A stretch of DNA of 64,000 nt from Clarireedia homoeocarpa (Eukaryota > Ascomycota > Leotiomycetes > Helotiales > Rutstroemiaceae), in NCBI GenBank assembly GCA_001465935.1, contig LNKV01000038.1, positions 442,176-506,175 on the forward strand. Reading direction: 5' to 3'. This document shows, piece after piece, positions 12,079-22,670 of the stretch. A model generated the notes under the pieces. The model had not been told where the DNA came from. It did not search any database and saw only the letters and a list, made by a program, of their open reading frames with translations. A program made the position numbers and the translations under genes. Within the stretch, counting starts at the first letter, position 1. Every line of letters starts with the position of its first letter.

Positions 12079-14119
12079 ATGTTGACCACCAAGGCATACT
12101 TTATGGCTACCGCAGTATCTACCATTGTGATGAGTGTTACTGCCGGTTCTCTGCTTGTTGAACGAACGCAACCAGATCTTCCATCTTGTACAAACCACAC
12201 TGCTTTCGTCTATGCTGGTTGCTTCAAGGATCCTAGCACTCCTAGTGCTTTGATCGAAAGAGCCAATCTCGATTTTCAGAACATGACCATCCAGACATGC
12301 GTAGATTTCTGCAAAGGTTAGCTTCTATTTGCCGATTGAAGACCAAAGACTAACAATATTTTACAGGCAATGGATATAAATATGCTGGACTTGAATAGTG
12401 TGTCACTCCCTACCCCGACCTTCGTCGCCAACTCCGATACAACGCCCTAGATTGGGTATACATATGTGCATTGAAGCTAATAGATTAAATAGCTATGGCG
12501 AATGTTTCTGTGGTGCCTCAGTCCGTGGCACGCAGACAAATGAAACTGACTGTAGCTTCCCTTGCACGGGTGATAAAACCGAAGTTTGTGGTGGCTTCGA
12601 TATCTTATCTGTATATCAGGACACCACTTTCCCCACGGTCGACGAAAGTACCATTTCTGATTACCTACCAATGGGGTGCTGGTCAGATCTTGGACCTCAT
12701 GGCCGTACGCTCGCGTGGAAGCAAGACCAAATCCCAAATGCAAATATGACCACTGAAGCATGTCTTTCTGCATGCAAACAAGGTGGTTATGCCTTTGCAG
12801 GCACTGAGTACTCTCAAGAGTGTTATTGTGGCGTCGTCCTGGGCAATGGAACCGCAAAGGTTGATGATTCAAATTGTGCTATGACATGCAATGGTAACAC
12901 TAGCGAGTTTTGTGGTGGTGCCGCCAATCTGAATCTCTATGTGGCGAAAGACCTCGAGTCTACAGAACCTTGCAATGGTGGAGGCCAAAGTTCATCGTCA
13001 TCCAGTAGTAGCTACCCTACCTCGACAACGAGCTCCGTTTCGTCATCATCAACATATGTCAGTACGACCGACTCATCATCCATCACAAGTAGCTCCACGT
13101 CTTATTCTTCGCCGGCCTCTAGTTCGAGCTCCACGACTTCAAGTACCAGCTCCACTATCTCAAGTAGCAGCTCCACGATTTCAAGTACCAGCTCCACGAT
13201 TTCAAGTACCAGCTCCACTATTTCAAGTACAAGCAGTTCTTCGTCGGTGACTTATCCAACGACGTCGTCTACATCGAAACCGAGTACTACCTCTCCATCC
13301 ACAACTAAAACGAGTGTCTCTCTTTGTACGTCTACAACGAGCATCACCCCAACACCAACATGCGAGTACAAATGCGGAAACTGGTGTTCAAATCCAATCC
13401 CAGCATTCACAGACAAAAACTCCTGCTTAACAGCAGCTGGCTCTTGCACGATTCAATTGACTGCCTGTCTCCTCGAAGCCGGCTTCCCTGGTGCACTCCA
13501 ATGTCTATCCTTTGCATCTTGGTGTCAAAACATCGCTTCTTACTGCTCTAGCTACTGCCCTGGAAACTCCTGCTCCGTCTCCGACTGTAAAGGCAAATAC
13601 CCACCTACCGGTCCCTCTCCGCCACCCGTCAGTTACTCAACCAGCATCTACACCTGTCCGGCCACACTCAAAACCACCACTACGTCTTCTAAACCTAGTT
13701 CTACAAGCACCCTCGTCCCCGTCCCCACATGCAGCAACATCTGCATCCAACCTAATAACCCCAGCAAAGGCTACGGTTCGTCTACTCCCGTCGGCAGCAT
13801 TCCCCTCCCCTGTCTCACGTGCAACAATCTACAACAAGAATACAATGCCGGATATCCATTCAAGCTCTACACAAATAAAGACTCGGGTAGTTGTAATAGC
13901 TACACAAGGCCAGATTGTGGACAGGGTTGCCAGGATGCATGTGATGCGCAGTATACTAGCTGTGTGAACACGTATGCGCAGAGCTGTATTGGGGGATATG
14001 GAGAGGATACGTATGACACGGCATTGGCGAAGTGTCAGTCTCAGAAGACCGATTGTAAGACAGCTAATAATGGGGTTGGGGGAAGCGGGAGGTGTACGAG
14101 TTGGAATTCGGGTTGGTAG
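12079..14119 (+). CDS. WSC-domain secreted/cell-surface protein
   Basis: Secreted or wall-associated glycoprotein with two WSC carbohydrate-binding modules. Exons 12079-12316, 12367-12397 and 12493-14119 (GT-AG introns of 50 and 95 bases) give 631 residues. The start is the ATG at 12079; the frame extends upstream only from a TTG. A signal peptide follows (AYFMATAVSTIVMSVTAG). WSC 1 (YAGCFKD...CVDFCKGNGYKYAGLEYYGECFCG...CPCTGDKTEVCGG-like cysteine pattern) is followed by WSC 2 (MGCWSDLG...CLSACKQGGYAFAGTEYSQECYCG...CNGNTSEFCGG). A Ser/Thr-rich, probably O-glycosylated stalk (13000-13320) includes 21-base repeats. The C-terminal part is cysteine-rich, with two similar CxxxC-type blocks, and ends in SRRCTSWNSGW-like sequence. 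No clear GPI or transmembrane signal is seen, so it is probably a soluble or wall-bound adhesin-like protein rather than a Wsc stress sensor. Confidence 0.85.
13127..13231 (+). repeat. 21-bp coding minisatellite in WSC stalk
   Basis: Five tandem units of 21 bases beginning AGCTCCAC.AT.TCAAGTA, encoding a heptad of the type SSTISST. Units 3 and 4 are identical. Such repeats in wall-protein stalks commonly change copy number, altering stalk length. Confidence 0.85.
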
Positions 14120-14697
14120 GCTGGGGAGCTTGAACATGAATGAGGTGGACGGTTAATGGGTGTGAATTTAGATAGTAATATCTTCTTGATGGTTATGGTA
14201 TGTGGAATTTGAGGAGGCAGACTTTGTGGATTATGGTGACATGAATGGAGATGCTACGAATAATAGGCTTCAGTAAGAATTTTATGTAGAAAATCTGGCT
14301 CAATTAGTAGGATCTATACTTAATGATGATTTCTACCTCCATAAATACATACATACATACATACATACATACATACATACATACGAACTTCGATGTGTTT
14401 GAAGACCGTTCCCATATAGGCTGACTTTATGGTGCTCCCGGCTCGTCGATGACGACAGTAAAATGCCTAGTCCCTTGCATGATAGCCAAGATCTGAGATA
14501 CTTCTCTGGACGGTTTAGGGTCTGCGCCCAGGTCTTCTCTAATAGGAAGTCCTATGAAGGGTCGAGCTACGGAGATAAAGATCTCAGTCACCATGACTCT
14601 CCTTAACGGTATTAATGCTGCAGGCCATGTTCCCATTTCGTCTTTGCACGAGAGCGTCGTTACATCACCCCCAACTATTCGTTCCTCTCCCCTCCCC
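14120..14697. other. Intergenic with ATAC microsatellite
   Basis: Convergent 3' flanks of the WSC and NAA20 genes. It contains the ATAC microsatellite at 14345-14384. An open frame on the minus strand (14427-14708, 93 codons) overlaps the end of NAA20 by a few bases; it has no recognisable domain. Confidence 0.5.
14345..14384. repeat. (ATAC)10 microsatellite
   Basis: Ten perfect tandem copies of ATAC. A likely polymorphic simple repeat in the 3' flanking region. Confidence 0.95.
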
Positions 14698-15285
14698 TCA
14701 CCACACATCCTCCGGCCTCACCTCAAAACTCTCCCCATTCTCCCTAACATGTTTCCTAGTCCTATCCCTACTCAACGGCTTCCTCATATCATACGCATCC
14801 TCCCCATCGGTCTCCTCCTCCCCATCATCTCCCACTAACTCACTGTAATATCCCTTCACCGTCCTAAACACACTGTACCCCAACCCTTTATACAGTTCCT
14901 GCGCAATGAGATTGCTTTTCCTCACAAAGAGATCCACAAACCACGCCTCGTATTGGTCGCCTGCTTCTTCCAAGCTCTTGCTCAGCGTGCGCGCGAGACC
15001 TAATCGTCGTGCGGACGGCGCGACCGTGAGTGCGGTTATGTGCGCGTGCCAGGGGAGGTAGTGCGGGGATTTCGTAAGCAGCATGTGCTGTGGGGAGGAC
15101 TCGGTTTTGCCCATTATGTAGCCGGTTATGGTAGACGAGGGGGAGAGCGCGACGGTGAAGAGGTGCGGCCAGCGTGCGAGGTAGGAGAAGTAGAAGGAGA
15201 GGTCGTAGGTCTCGGTGAGGGGGTCGAGATTGGTGGGGTTGAATCGGAGGACGTCGAGGGCGGAGAATGGTCGGAGGGTGGTCAT
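14698..15285 (-). CDS. NAA20: N-terminal acetyltransferase B catalytic subunit NAA20
   Basis: Catalytic subunit of NatB, which acetylates nascent N-termini beginning Met-Asp, Met-Glu, Met-Asn or Met-Gln on the ribosome together with NAA25. Single exon, ATG at 15285, 195 residues, a usual length for fungal NAA20. The N-terminus MTTLRPFSALDVLRFNPTNL and then LDPLTETYDLSFYFSYLARW are diagnostic for the subunit. The acetyl-CoA motif is HITALTVAPSARRLGLARTL (R-x-x-G-x-A). The segment AWFVDLFVRKSNLIAQELYK followed by LGYSVFRTVKGYYS completes the GNAT fold. The acidic C-terminal stretch DGEEETDGEDAYDMRKPLSR is also typical. Expected in the cytosol; NAA25 is not in this window. Confidence 0.95.
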   Translation of the reverse strand: MTTLRPFSALDVLRFNPTNLDPLTETYDLSFYFSYLARWPHLFTVALSPSSTITGYIMGKTESSPQHMLLTKSPHYLPWHAHITALTVAPSARRLGLARTLSKSLEEAGDQYEAWFVDLFVRKSNLIAQELYKGLGYSVFRTVKGYYSELVGDDGEEETDGEDAYDMRKPLSRDRTRKHVRENGESFEVRPEDVW

Positions 15286-15748
15286 TTTGGCGGCGGAGAA
15301 GAGAGGAATTGTTTCGAAATCCTAATGTCTGAATTATCTCAACGTCTTGCAATCAATGCGTTTTCGGAGTTGTGATTTTGTGCGTCATTAAAAGTTTATT
15401 GCTTTGGCGTTGCTCGTGTAAATTGTGACAGTTGCGATTTAGCAAAGAAACCAGAAAAAAAGTGCGCCAACCAACCATTGCAAGGAACCTACCTACCTGA
15501 AGCGAAACAGCTAAGTTATGCCAACTAGAAAGAAGTTTGTATTTATTTTAAACCTCGTTTTTGTTGTGTCCACTTCGACCCAGTATAGTAAACCATTTGA
15601 TATAAAAGCAATGTACAATAAATACTCAATATCTTCGATATTTGAGTTGTGGTAACACGTTGTATAAAATTACTATGCAGAGCATCTAAGTCATAAGTTG
15701 AGATAACTGTTTTTCTACCAGCTTGATACAGACTATTCAACCACCAGG
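15286..15748. other. Intergenic
   Basis: Upstream region of NAA20 and AT-rich flank of the glutaminyl-tRNA synthetase pseudogene. No gene or clear element seen. Confidence 0.5.
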
Positions 15749-17698
15749 GTGGATGCTATTATTGACCAGACTACTAAGCTACAGCGTGGTGAGGAGACTG
15801 GTGAATTGGTCTCCAAGAGTGAGCTCAAGAAACGTATGCAAAAGCAGGCCAAAAAGGCAACCAGCGCTGCAGCCCGCGGTAGTATGTCGGCGGCTAGCTA
15901 GGGCACTCCAAAGAAATTGCTATCAACTTTGGGTTTGCAAGATATCATGGTGGTAGAACAGTGGGCTTCACATACAAACACCATGAAATACAGCTCACTA
16001 ACGCTCGTGTAGATTCTTATGTCTTTATTAGGGTCTTGATAAACCGTCTAGTCCCCACTGACATATTTAACCTAGATTTGATGATACAAATCCTGATGCA
16101 GAGAAGGAAGAGTACTTTACCGCAATCCAAGAAACAATCCGATGGCTAGGATTCGCTCCGTCTGAAATTACCTACACGCCCGACAACTTCCAGCGCCTTT
16201 ACGAGCTCGCTGAGGAGCTTATAAGAAAGCAGAAAGCACATGCGCGCCATTGCAACGAGGCCGAGACCAAGCTGCAGCGCAGTGGGCAGAATGGCTCGAT
16301 ACCGAGATCGCGTTGTGGGAATTCAACCCAGGACGTTGAAACCAATCTCACCAAAGTCCGCGGCATGCGGGACGGAGAGTACGCACCGCAGGGCGCTTGG
16401 CTCCGTATGAAACAGGATATCGAGAATCCTAACCCCCAGATGTGGGATCTTGCGGCCTACCGAATACAACATCCACACTTTCGAACAGGCACTAAATGGC
16501 GGATATATCCGACCTAAGATTTCGCGCACTGCTTGTGAGACAGTTTTGAAGGTGTCACACACAGCTTGTGGCTAAACCAGTAGGTAATTTATTTGCTAAG
16601 AAGCTGATATGCGTCATCCAGAGTAGCTAACATTATGAGGCTCCTGGTTGACTTCCAGTCAATGCAACGCGAGTTTGGCGGCTTGAACCTAACTAGTATT
16701 ATCATGAGCAAACGAGACATTCGGAACTTGATAGAGAAAAAGATGGTTCGCGGCTGGGATGATCCGCACCTCTGCACTCTTAAGGCCATCCAGCGACGAG
16801 GCATACCCCCAGGAGCCCTGCTTTCCTTTATATTCGAGCTTGGCGTGACCACAGCGATGACATTTGTTGATAACAAGCGTTTTGAACAGTGTGTTCGATG
16901 ATATCTTGAGAGGTCAGTTCCCCGACTAATGCTAGTACTCGACCCTGTTCCTGTGATCATTGAAGATATAGAGGAGCAAGACCTTAAAATTCTATTTCCG
17001 CCTAAAGACACTAAAATGGGCTCCCGCAAAATCAGACTAACCAAGAGGGTTTTTATCGCTCGCTCTGACTTCCGCGAGCTGGAAAGCAATGATTACTTTC
17101 GCCTTGCTCCAGGAAAGACCGTCGGTCTTCTGCAGATGCCATACCGATCAAGGCTGTCTCTTTTACAAAAGACAAAACCACGGGGACTGTCACTGAGATC
17201 AAGGTAGTTTTTGGTAAGGAGGACAATAAGCCTAAGACTTACATCCAGTGGGTGCCCGAGGGCTCGCCCAAGGCTGAGGTGCGCATCCACTTGGCCCTGT
17301 TCGAGTCGGATCAGCCCGGGTTGGTGGATGGCGGATTCATGAACGACGTCAATCTGGATAGTGAAACAACCTGACCGAACGCCATGATCGAAACCGGCTT
17401 TTGTGAGGTCCAACGACGTGCACCGTGGCCCAAGGCGGAGGGTGAGAAATCCGGTGAGATTGAACCCGAGAGTGTTCGGTTCCAGGCTATGCGGGTTGCG
17501 TACTTTGTGAGTAGTTACATCTTTGGCTTTTCTATTATTGCTGTATTAATAATAATTTGTTTCTGGTAGGCCCTTGACTCGGATAGCACAGATGATAAAA
17601 TTATACTCAGTCGAGTTGTGCCCTTGAAGGACCTTGGTAAAGGGAACCAAAATGGCAATTATATTTGCCGAACAAAGTCCTGGGTCTATATTCCTTAG
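15749..17698 (+). pseudogene. Decayed copy of cytosolic glutaminyl-tRNA synthetase
   Basis: Clear remains of GlnRS in several frames. In order: part of the appended N-terminal domain (KLQRGEETGELVSKSELKKR); a junction that keeps only the end of the HIGH region (GHSKEIAINFGFARYHGGRT, from about 15901); FDDTNPDAEKEEYFTAIQE (16077 on); MRDGEYAPQGAWLRMKQDIE; the MSK loop in IIMSKRDIRNLIEKKMVRGW followed by DDP; the C-terminal barrels with FPPKDTKMGSRKIRLTK and YIQWVPEGSPKAEVRIH; and ALDSDSTDDKI. It is disabled by stops, for example TAA at 16515-16517 and TGA at 16536-16538, by frameshifts, and by an internal deletion that removes the sequence before GHSK. An intact-looking GT-AG intron remains at 17507-17569, so the copy arose by DNA duplication and not by reverse transcription. 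The working gene must lie elsewhere. Confidence 0.92.
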
Positions 17699-19049
17699 AA
17701 GACCTCTTGACTCTCTAGCTGTTGAGCATCAGCCGCATCTCCCTGAGATTTGATATTTCGTTTTTCCATTTCCAATTTCCAAGTCAGAAATCTCGAAGAA
17801 TCACAACCAAACAACATTATCCCAAAACTACCTCATCCGATATTGTAGAATGGCTACTTAGTCTTTCTCTATGTCTATGTTAGAACGTGTAATTAGTTCT
17901 TGGAACACTTGGCATATACTCGAAACTAACTTCGAGTAGTATGAACAAAAGGTTGTAACTGCAGCTACTGTGTGACCAGAAGACCTCATGCTTCATGATC
18001 GCCACGCCAGGATGGCACGCGCTGTATTATCTCCTTATGAGCGAGACTCTTTTGTATATGATTGGGTAGCTCTCACCGGGAATCGTTCCAGTAGCCAGCA
18101 GAGATCTCCAAACTCCAACAAGTCCTTAGGTAGGTCCGTCAAAAGGATCTATACGGTGTGCCTTTCGCACAATTAGCTCCTAGTCATAGTTTTTGACCCC
18201 TTTGACGTATTGAGCACAGTTCCGCTAAGAACTTGTAGAATTGATGGAGCCAATCAAAGGTTGATTTGGGGTGGTATTGGATTCCGTATTCCCATCACTA
18301 CTGCTGCACTCTTTATGACCATTCAAATGCCGTGTAAATTGGAAATGTAGTAGATTCGCAGAAGAATATCATGTTTTAATACATTTTTAAGAAAGATGAA
18401 CAGAATACGCCAATGATTATAATAACAATAACATAACACTTGTAATATATTGTTGGAGGCCAAATCTGCCAAATAACCTTTATTGAGGTGAGGGAATCGT
18501 ACGTGAGAAATAACTACAGTGACTCTTCCGGATATCACGATAAGGATTCATGTGCAACCTCCTCGCCAAAAAAAAATATATTCCTAGCACGGTCCGCAGC
18601 GTATTCTATATGTGCATCAAACGTAATAATAATACATCGAAAAAGACTCTCAAATGTTATTTTATTGGCTCCGAGTCATTTCCACCTCTTTGCTTTTTTG
18701 CTACGAATAACAGCAAGGTTCATGCCGTTCTCCGTTTCCACGTCGACACTACGAAGACTTGTTTATCATTCGAGCGCGGATATTTAAGAATCGCATACCG
18801 GCACTTGAATTAAATAGGGACTGGCTTATCTGATCTGATTCAGAGGATAGGAGAAAAGGATCGAGCAAGTGGAGATACAATACGATTTCGGCTGCATATC
18901 TTGCTCTACACATATACTCAAAAGTCAACACAGAAGCGTCATATTATATCCCTCTGCATTTCTGGTTCTAGAATACTACAAGAAATCCTCACTTAGAACG
19001 ATAATCGAGCAGGTGGTGGACTCGAACCTCCACCCACCGCAAAACAGCC
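17699..19049. other. AT-rich intergenic region
   Basis: Between the pseudogene and the next gene. The part at 18290-18960 is notably AT-rich. Short open frames occur but none looks like a protein. The last 150 bases are the 5' leader of the following gene. Confidence 0.5.
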
Positions 19050-20362
19050 ATGATGCCGTCCTCACCGCGCACCCCTCACCACAGTCGGCATTCCTCCGCC
19101 TACGACTTCGCACCCTCATCCCCCAACGGCACCGGCATGCAGACCCGCCGTCTATCCAAAACATCGATCCATACACCGTCAACGCCAAACCACCTAATTC
19201 GGGATTTCTCTCACAGCGAAGGCGTCGGAATCGGAATCGGAATCGACGTACTACAAAATGCGCAGAACGGAGCAAACAACGGACTGGGGAACCTCGCAGA
19301 CGAACTAGCCGATGCATGGAGTGATGACGAAGAAGGCGGGGAGATCGATATGAATTTCCAGCAATCGACGTCCGCCCCGCCATCCGAGACCGAAGAGACC
19401 CCAAATATACAAGCGATACGAGATAGCGGAGTGGATGTATCCTCACCATCGAAGACGCTCAGGCAAAGAGAGAGCATATCGCATTCCCTGACTCTGACGC
19501 CGCCAATGGGAGGTAGGGGCCATGCGAGAATACCGAGCGAATATGATGGGAGTGATTATGGTGGTGATTCGGACTTGGAGAGCCCGGCGCCGGGGATCAG
19601 CGCAGCGCTGCAGGCGAGGATGGATATGGTGGAGGGGCTAGCGAGGAGAGGGACGGAAAATAACGGGGGCCAGGCGGATGGGGTTGTGAAGAGGGTCATT
19701 GAGGGGTTGAGAGATTTGGGGGGACAGTCGGGGGTGGAGGGGAATGCTACGAGGTTTGTTTTCTCTTCTTCTTTTGTGTCCTACTTCATTTCTTCCTTTT
19801 GCCGAATATATCCTGGGTTTGAGCTATGGAATGCTAACCTTTGGGAAAACACAGACTCATAACTGCCCACACCGCCCTCTCCACACACCTCCTCCACCAA
19901 ACCCGTCTCCTACAATCCCTCTCCCACCCACTCTTCTCTCCCCTTTCCACACCACCAACTCCCGAAATAACCGCACAACTACTTCCGCTCCTCAGCTCCC
20001 TCAGCGACAGCATCCCACGCCCGACGACCCCCTCGTTAACTTCCCTCACCGCTCTCCACACGCTAACATCGGATCTCATCCAAACAATCAACTATCTTTC
20101 GGATACCCTACATATGTCGCGGCAGACGACAATAACCGCGAATAGGAAACTAAAGAGCGCGAAGGAGTTAGTGGCGGAGATGAGAAGGGAGGAGGAATTA
20201 AGAGAAGAAGGGGAGAGGTGGGTTGAGGAAGGTGGATGGGAGGAAAAACTAAGTGGGAGGGAGAGCGCGAGGGTTTGTAGGGGGGTGGTGGGGGGGTTTG
20301 AAGAGGTTTGCGAGGGCTGGAGGAGGAGATTGGTGGAGAGTGCGGGGTTAGAGGGGGTTTGA
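19050..20362 (+). CDS. Conserved fungal protein of unknown function, C-terminus altered by tandem duplication
   Basis: No named family recognised. Exons 19050-19753 and 19855-20362 (intron of 101 bases, donor GTTTGT, branch GCTAAC, acceptor ACAG) give 403 residues. Two ATGs stand together at the start (19050, 19053). The N-terminal half is disordered and Ser/Pro-rich with an acidic patch (DELADAWSDDEEGGEIDMNF). The middle has ISAALQARMDMVEGLARRG. The C-terminal exon is helical with likely coiled coils (TAHTALSTHLLHQTRLLQSL, then SDLIQTINYLSDTLHMSRQT and RKLKSAKELVAEMRREEELR). The stop codon falls inside the second copy of a 61-base tandem repeat. This changes the predicted end from GLEGGG to GLEGV. 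Confidence 0.8.
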
Positions 20363-20414
20363 AGAGGTTTGTGAGGGCTGGAGGAGGAGATTGGTGGAGA
20401 GTGCGGGGTTAGAG
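20293..20414 (+). repeat. 61-bp tandem duplication spanning the stop codon
   Basis: Bases 20293-20353 and 20354-20414 are near-identical copies (GCGAGG against GTGAGG is the visible difference). Because 61 is not a multiple of three, the second copy is read in another frame and supplies the TGA at 20360-20362. Confidence 0.9.
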
Positions 20415-20676
20415 GGAGGTGGATAGATGGAAGATGAAGGTATAGATAGGGGTATAAATACATATGGGAACAGTGGACTGGTGGCTGCTTAGGTGGCTTG
20501 GTGATCGCCTGAATGAGTAGTAAGTGCGCGCTCACTGGCATGATCATACATTGGAGTTAGGGTTAGGATATGATAGGATAGGATTGAGCGGGATGGGGTG
20601 GCCTGGAGTGAGCTCGTTAGGATAATATATAGAGGTATGGATGAAGATAGATGAGATAGAACACATGAACGGTGCA

Positions 20677-20716
20677 GAAGAGAAAGAGAAAGAGAAAGAG
20701 AAAGAAGAGAAGAGAG
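20677..20716. repeat. Purine-rich simple repeat (GAGAAA)n
   Basis: A 40-base tract of AGAAAG-type hexamers and their variants on the plus strand, in the 3' flank of the conserved hypothetical gene. Confidence 0.8.
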
Positions 20717-22610
20717 ATTAACGAATTGAGATAAAAATTCCTGTTCACGTGTGGTATGTTGTATAATATGTTCTTGATGTGAATTTTGGCGTTTGGGAGC
20801 GGCTGTACGGGATCGGATTAGATCGCGGTGGTGGGTAGAGACGGGGTAGCATGAATAGGCGGGGGTTTCAAGGGTTTGTGACAAGACAGGGAGTTAGGAT
20901 TCATGCACGCTGGAATAGGGTGAGGATTTTCCTGAGATGCTCGTGGGATGATCCGTAAGATACATCTCCTTTTTCTTTCTACTGCACGTCCCTAGTATGG
21001 TGTTGGCATCGTGCTAATCGCTAGTAGATGTGTGGGCGGGAGAAAGAATGACTGCAGTGGTTGTTGTGAGGGAGTAGAGCGTTCATGTCGTGGGTGTTGA
21101 ATATATAAAGGCGAATTATTTAATAAAAAAAATAAAAAAATAAAAATCTAGCTCTGTACGGAACATGAGGGACGGGTAGCACGCGAAATTGGGGGGGAAG
21201 AATCGTCAAGGAGGGGGTTAAAAGCTGCTTGGTATGAAGGTTGGTAGAAACGATAGGAGTTGAGGAAAGAGCAGCAGGCAGAAGGGATGCTTTGGGTGAC
21301 ATAATGTAAGTGGTGATTGAGGTTTTCTATCGACAATCCACTGAGAATTATGGTAGTGATCGTGAGAGGGAGGAGGAGGTTCGTGATATAGACTTCTTCT
21401 CCTCTGACAGATGCCAGTGTGGGTGTGCCCGTATGGGAGTGCTGTGCAAGTGATTCTTTCCCGTATTCATATTTATTCGTCATGAGTCGCATGCCGATTC
21501 CTAACAGAGAGAACACTTACAACGAAGTATATCATTCATTCTTTTCGCCCTGGATCCTGCCGGGATATTTACTATATTTTCTAAGAGATGCAGCAGCAAC
21601 ATAAGCCCCATCGACCGTGTCCACTGAACGAGACCACGAGTATGCCAGAAAGGAACGTGCAAGGAGGAAGCACACAGAGCCCCATAGACCGTGGCTTACC
21701 TCCTTTCTTGCGGAACATTCTGAAGGCACTCCAAGCTGGAGAAATTAACCGGCGTCCTTGGATATATCAACGTAGATGGTGGATAACGGCAAACGTTAAA
21801 AAACAACAATGAGACGGGAAACTAAACGGAGTCAGAATATGACGTTGTAATAAGATTTAAATGCTAATCTGAAAGCAGTAGAGGTTGGCATCTAACGGCT
21901 GCGTCGTCGAGGCATCTGACACCTATGCTACATTTGTCTTGCTCCAACCAGCCTTCATCAAACCCAACCATGGAAGATTGATTGATTGCTAAGACCATCC
22001 ACTCTTCTTCATTAAGGAAATTTTAACTTGGAGAGCTAAGAAGAAGAGAGCCAGTCCATCTACTGAGCCTAAACACCCAGTCACCTCATGCAGATGAAAT
22101 TCAGAACCACCCATTCTAGAAAAGACATGCGCAATTACCAGCCCACTTCTATAATCTCACACACTCTGTAAGTAGCAACAGCCACCAACCTGCAACCTCC
22201 TGTTCTAGCGTTTTCTCTGGGCTGTACAACGTGGGCATGCGGCAAACTTTGAACACATCTTTTACTTTTTCCCGTTCTGTGTAGCCCTAGAACATGACTT
22301 TGGCCCTGAGGTCGCAACCTCGCAAAAAAGCAAACATACTGACGGAAAGCTTGTTCCGCGGGCCGCCAAATTGTGGCGTTTGTGAGCTTGAAGAATAAAT
22401 GAAGTGCAAGGGACAGACGGGAGCCTTTTGTAGGTTGATGGAGATTTATGGTATGATCAGTCGTTAAAACATAGAAGCGGATAGCTTTGACCTGGTTTTC
22501 AGACCTTGCATCGGGTGTGGCAAATTAAAGCTACCTTAAATCGTCCATCTCTTTTCTTCGTTGCATCTTTTTCCCGGGAAAGGTCATCTCTACAGATATA
22601 CATGAACAGT

Positions 22611-22670
22611 CTTGTTGCCTTTCCACATTCCTGCATATGCAGGAATGTTTCTAAATCAACAGGCAACAAG
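22611..22670. other. Nested hairpin with 24-nt perfect palindrome
   Basis: An outer stem of ten base pairs is formed by CTTGTTGCCT (22611-22620) and AGGCAACAAG (22661-22670). Inside it lies a perfect 24-base palindrome (22625-22648, half-site ACATTCCTGCAT). The two tiers are separated by short unpaired stretches of 4 and 12 bases. No open reading frame of note covers it. It could be a structured RNA, a small-RNA precursor or the remains of a hairpin element. Confidence 0.7.

Noticed and set aside
12477..12872. 131-codon minus-strand open frame
   Set aside because: Shadow of the second exon block of the WSC gene, whose cysteine pattern is clear on the plus strand.
14427..14708. 93-codon minus-strand open frame downstream of NAA20
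   Set aside because: No recognisable domain, overlaps the NAA20 end, and lacks a clear leader; noted only within the intergenic entry.
19010..19046. tRNA-like T-arm (GGTTCGAGTCC on the minus strand)
   Set aside because: The stem would close an 8-base loop, no acceptor, D or anticodon arms are found around it, and it lies in the leader of a protein gene.
20092..20884. Two minus-strand open frames of 131-151 codons
   Set aside because: Pro/Ser/Leu-rich products of the antisense of a Gly/Arg/Glu-rich coding region and of a purine-rich repeat.
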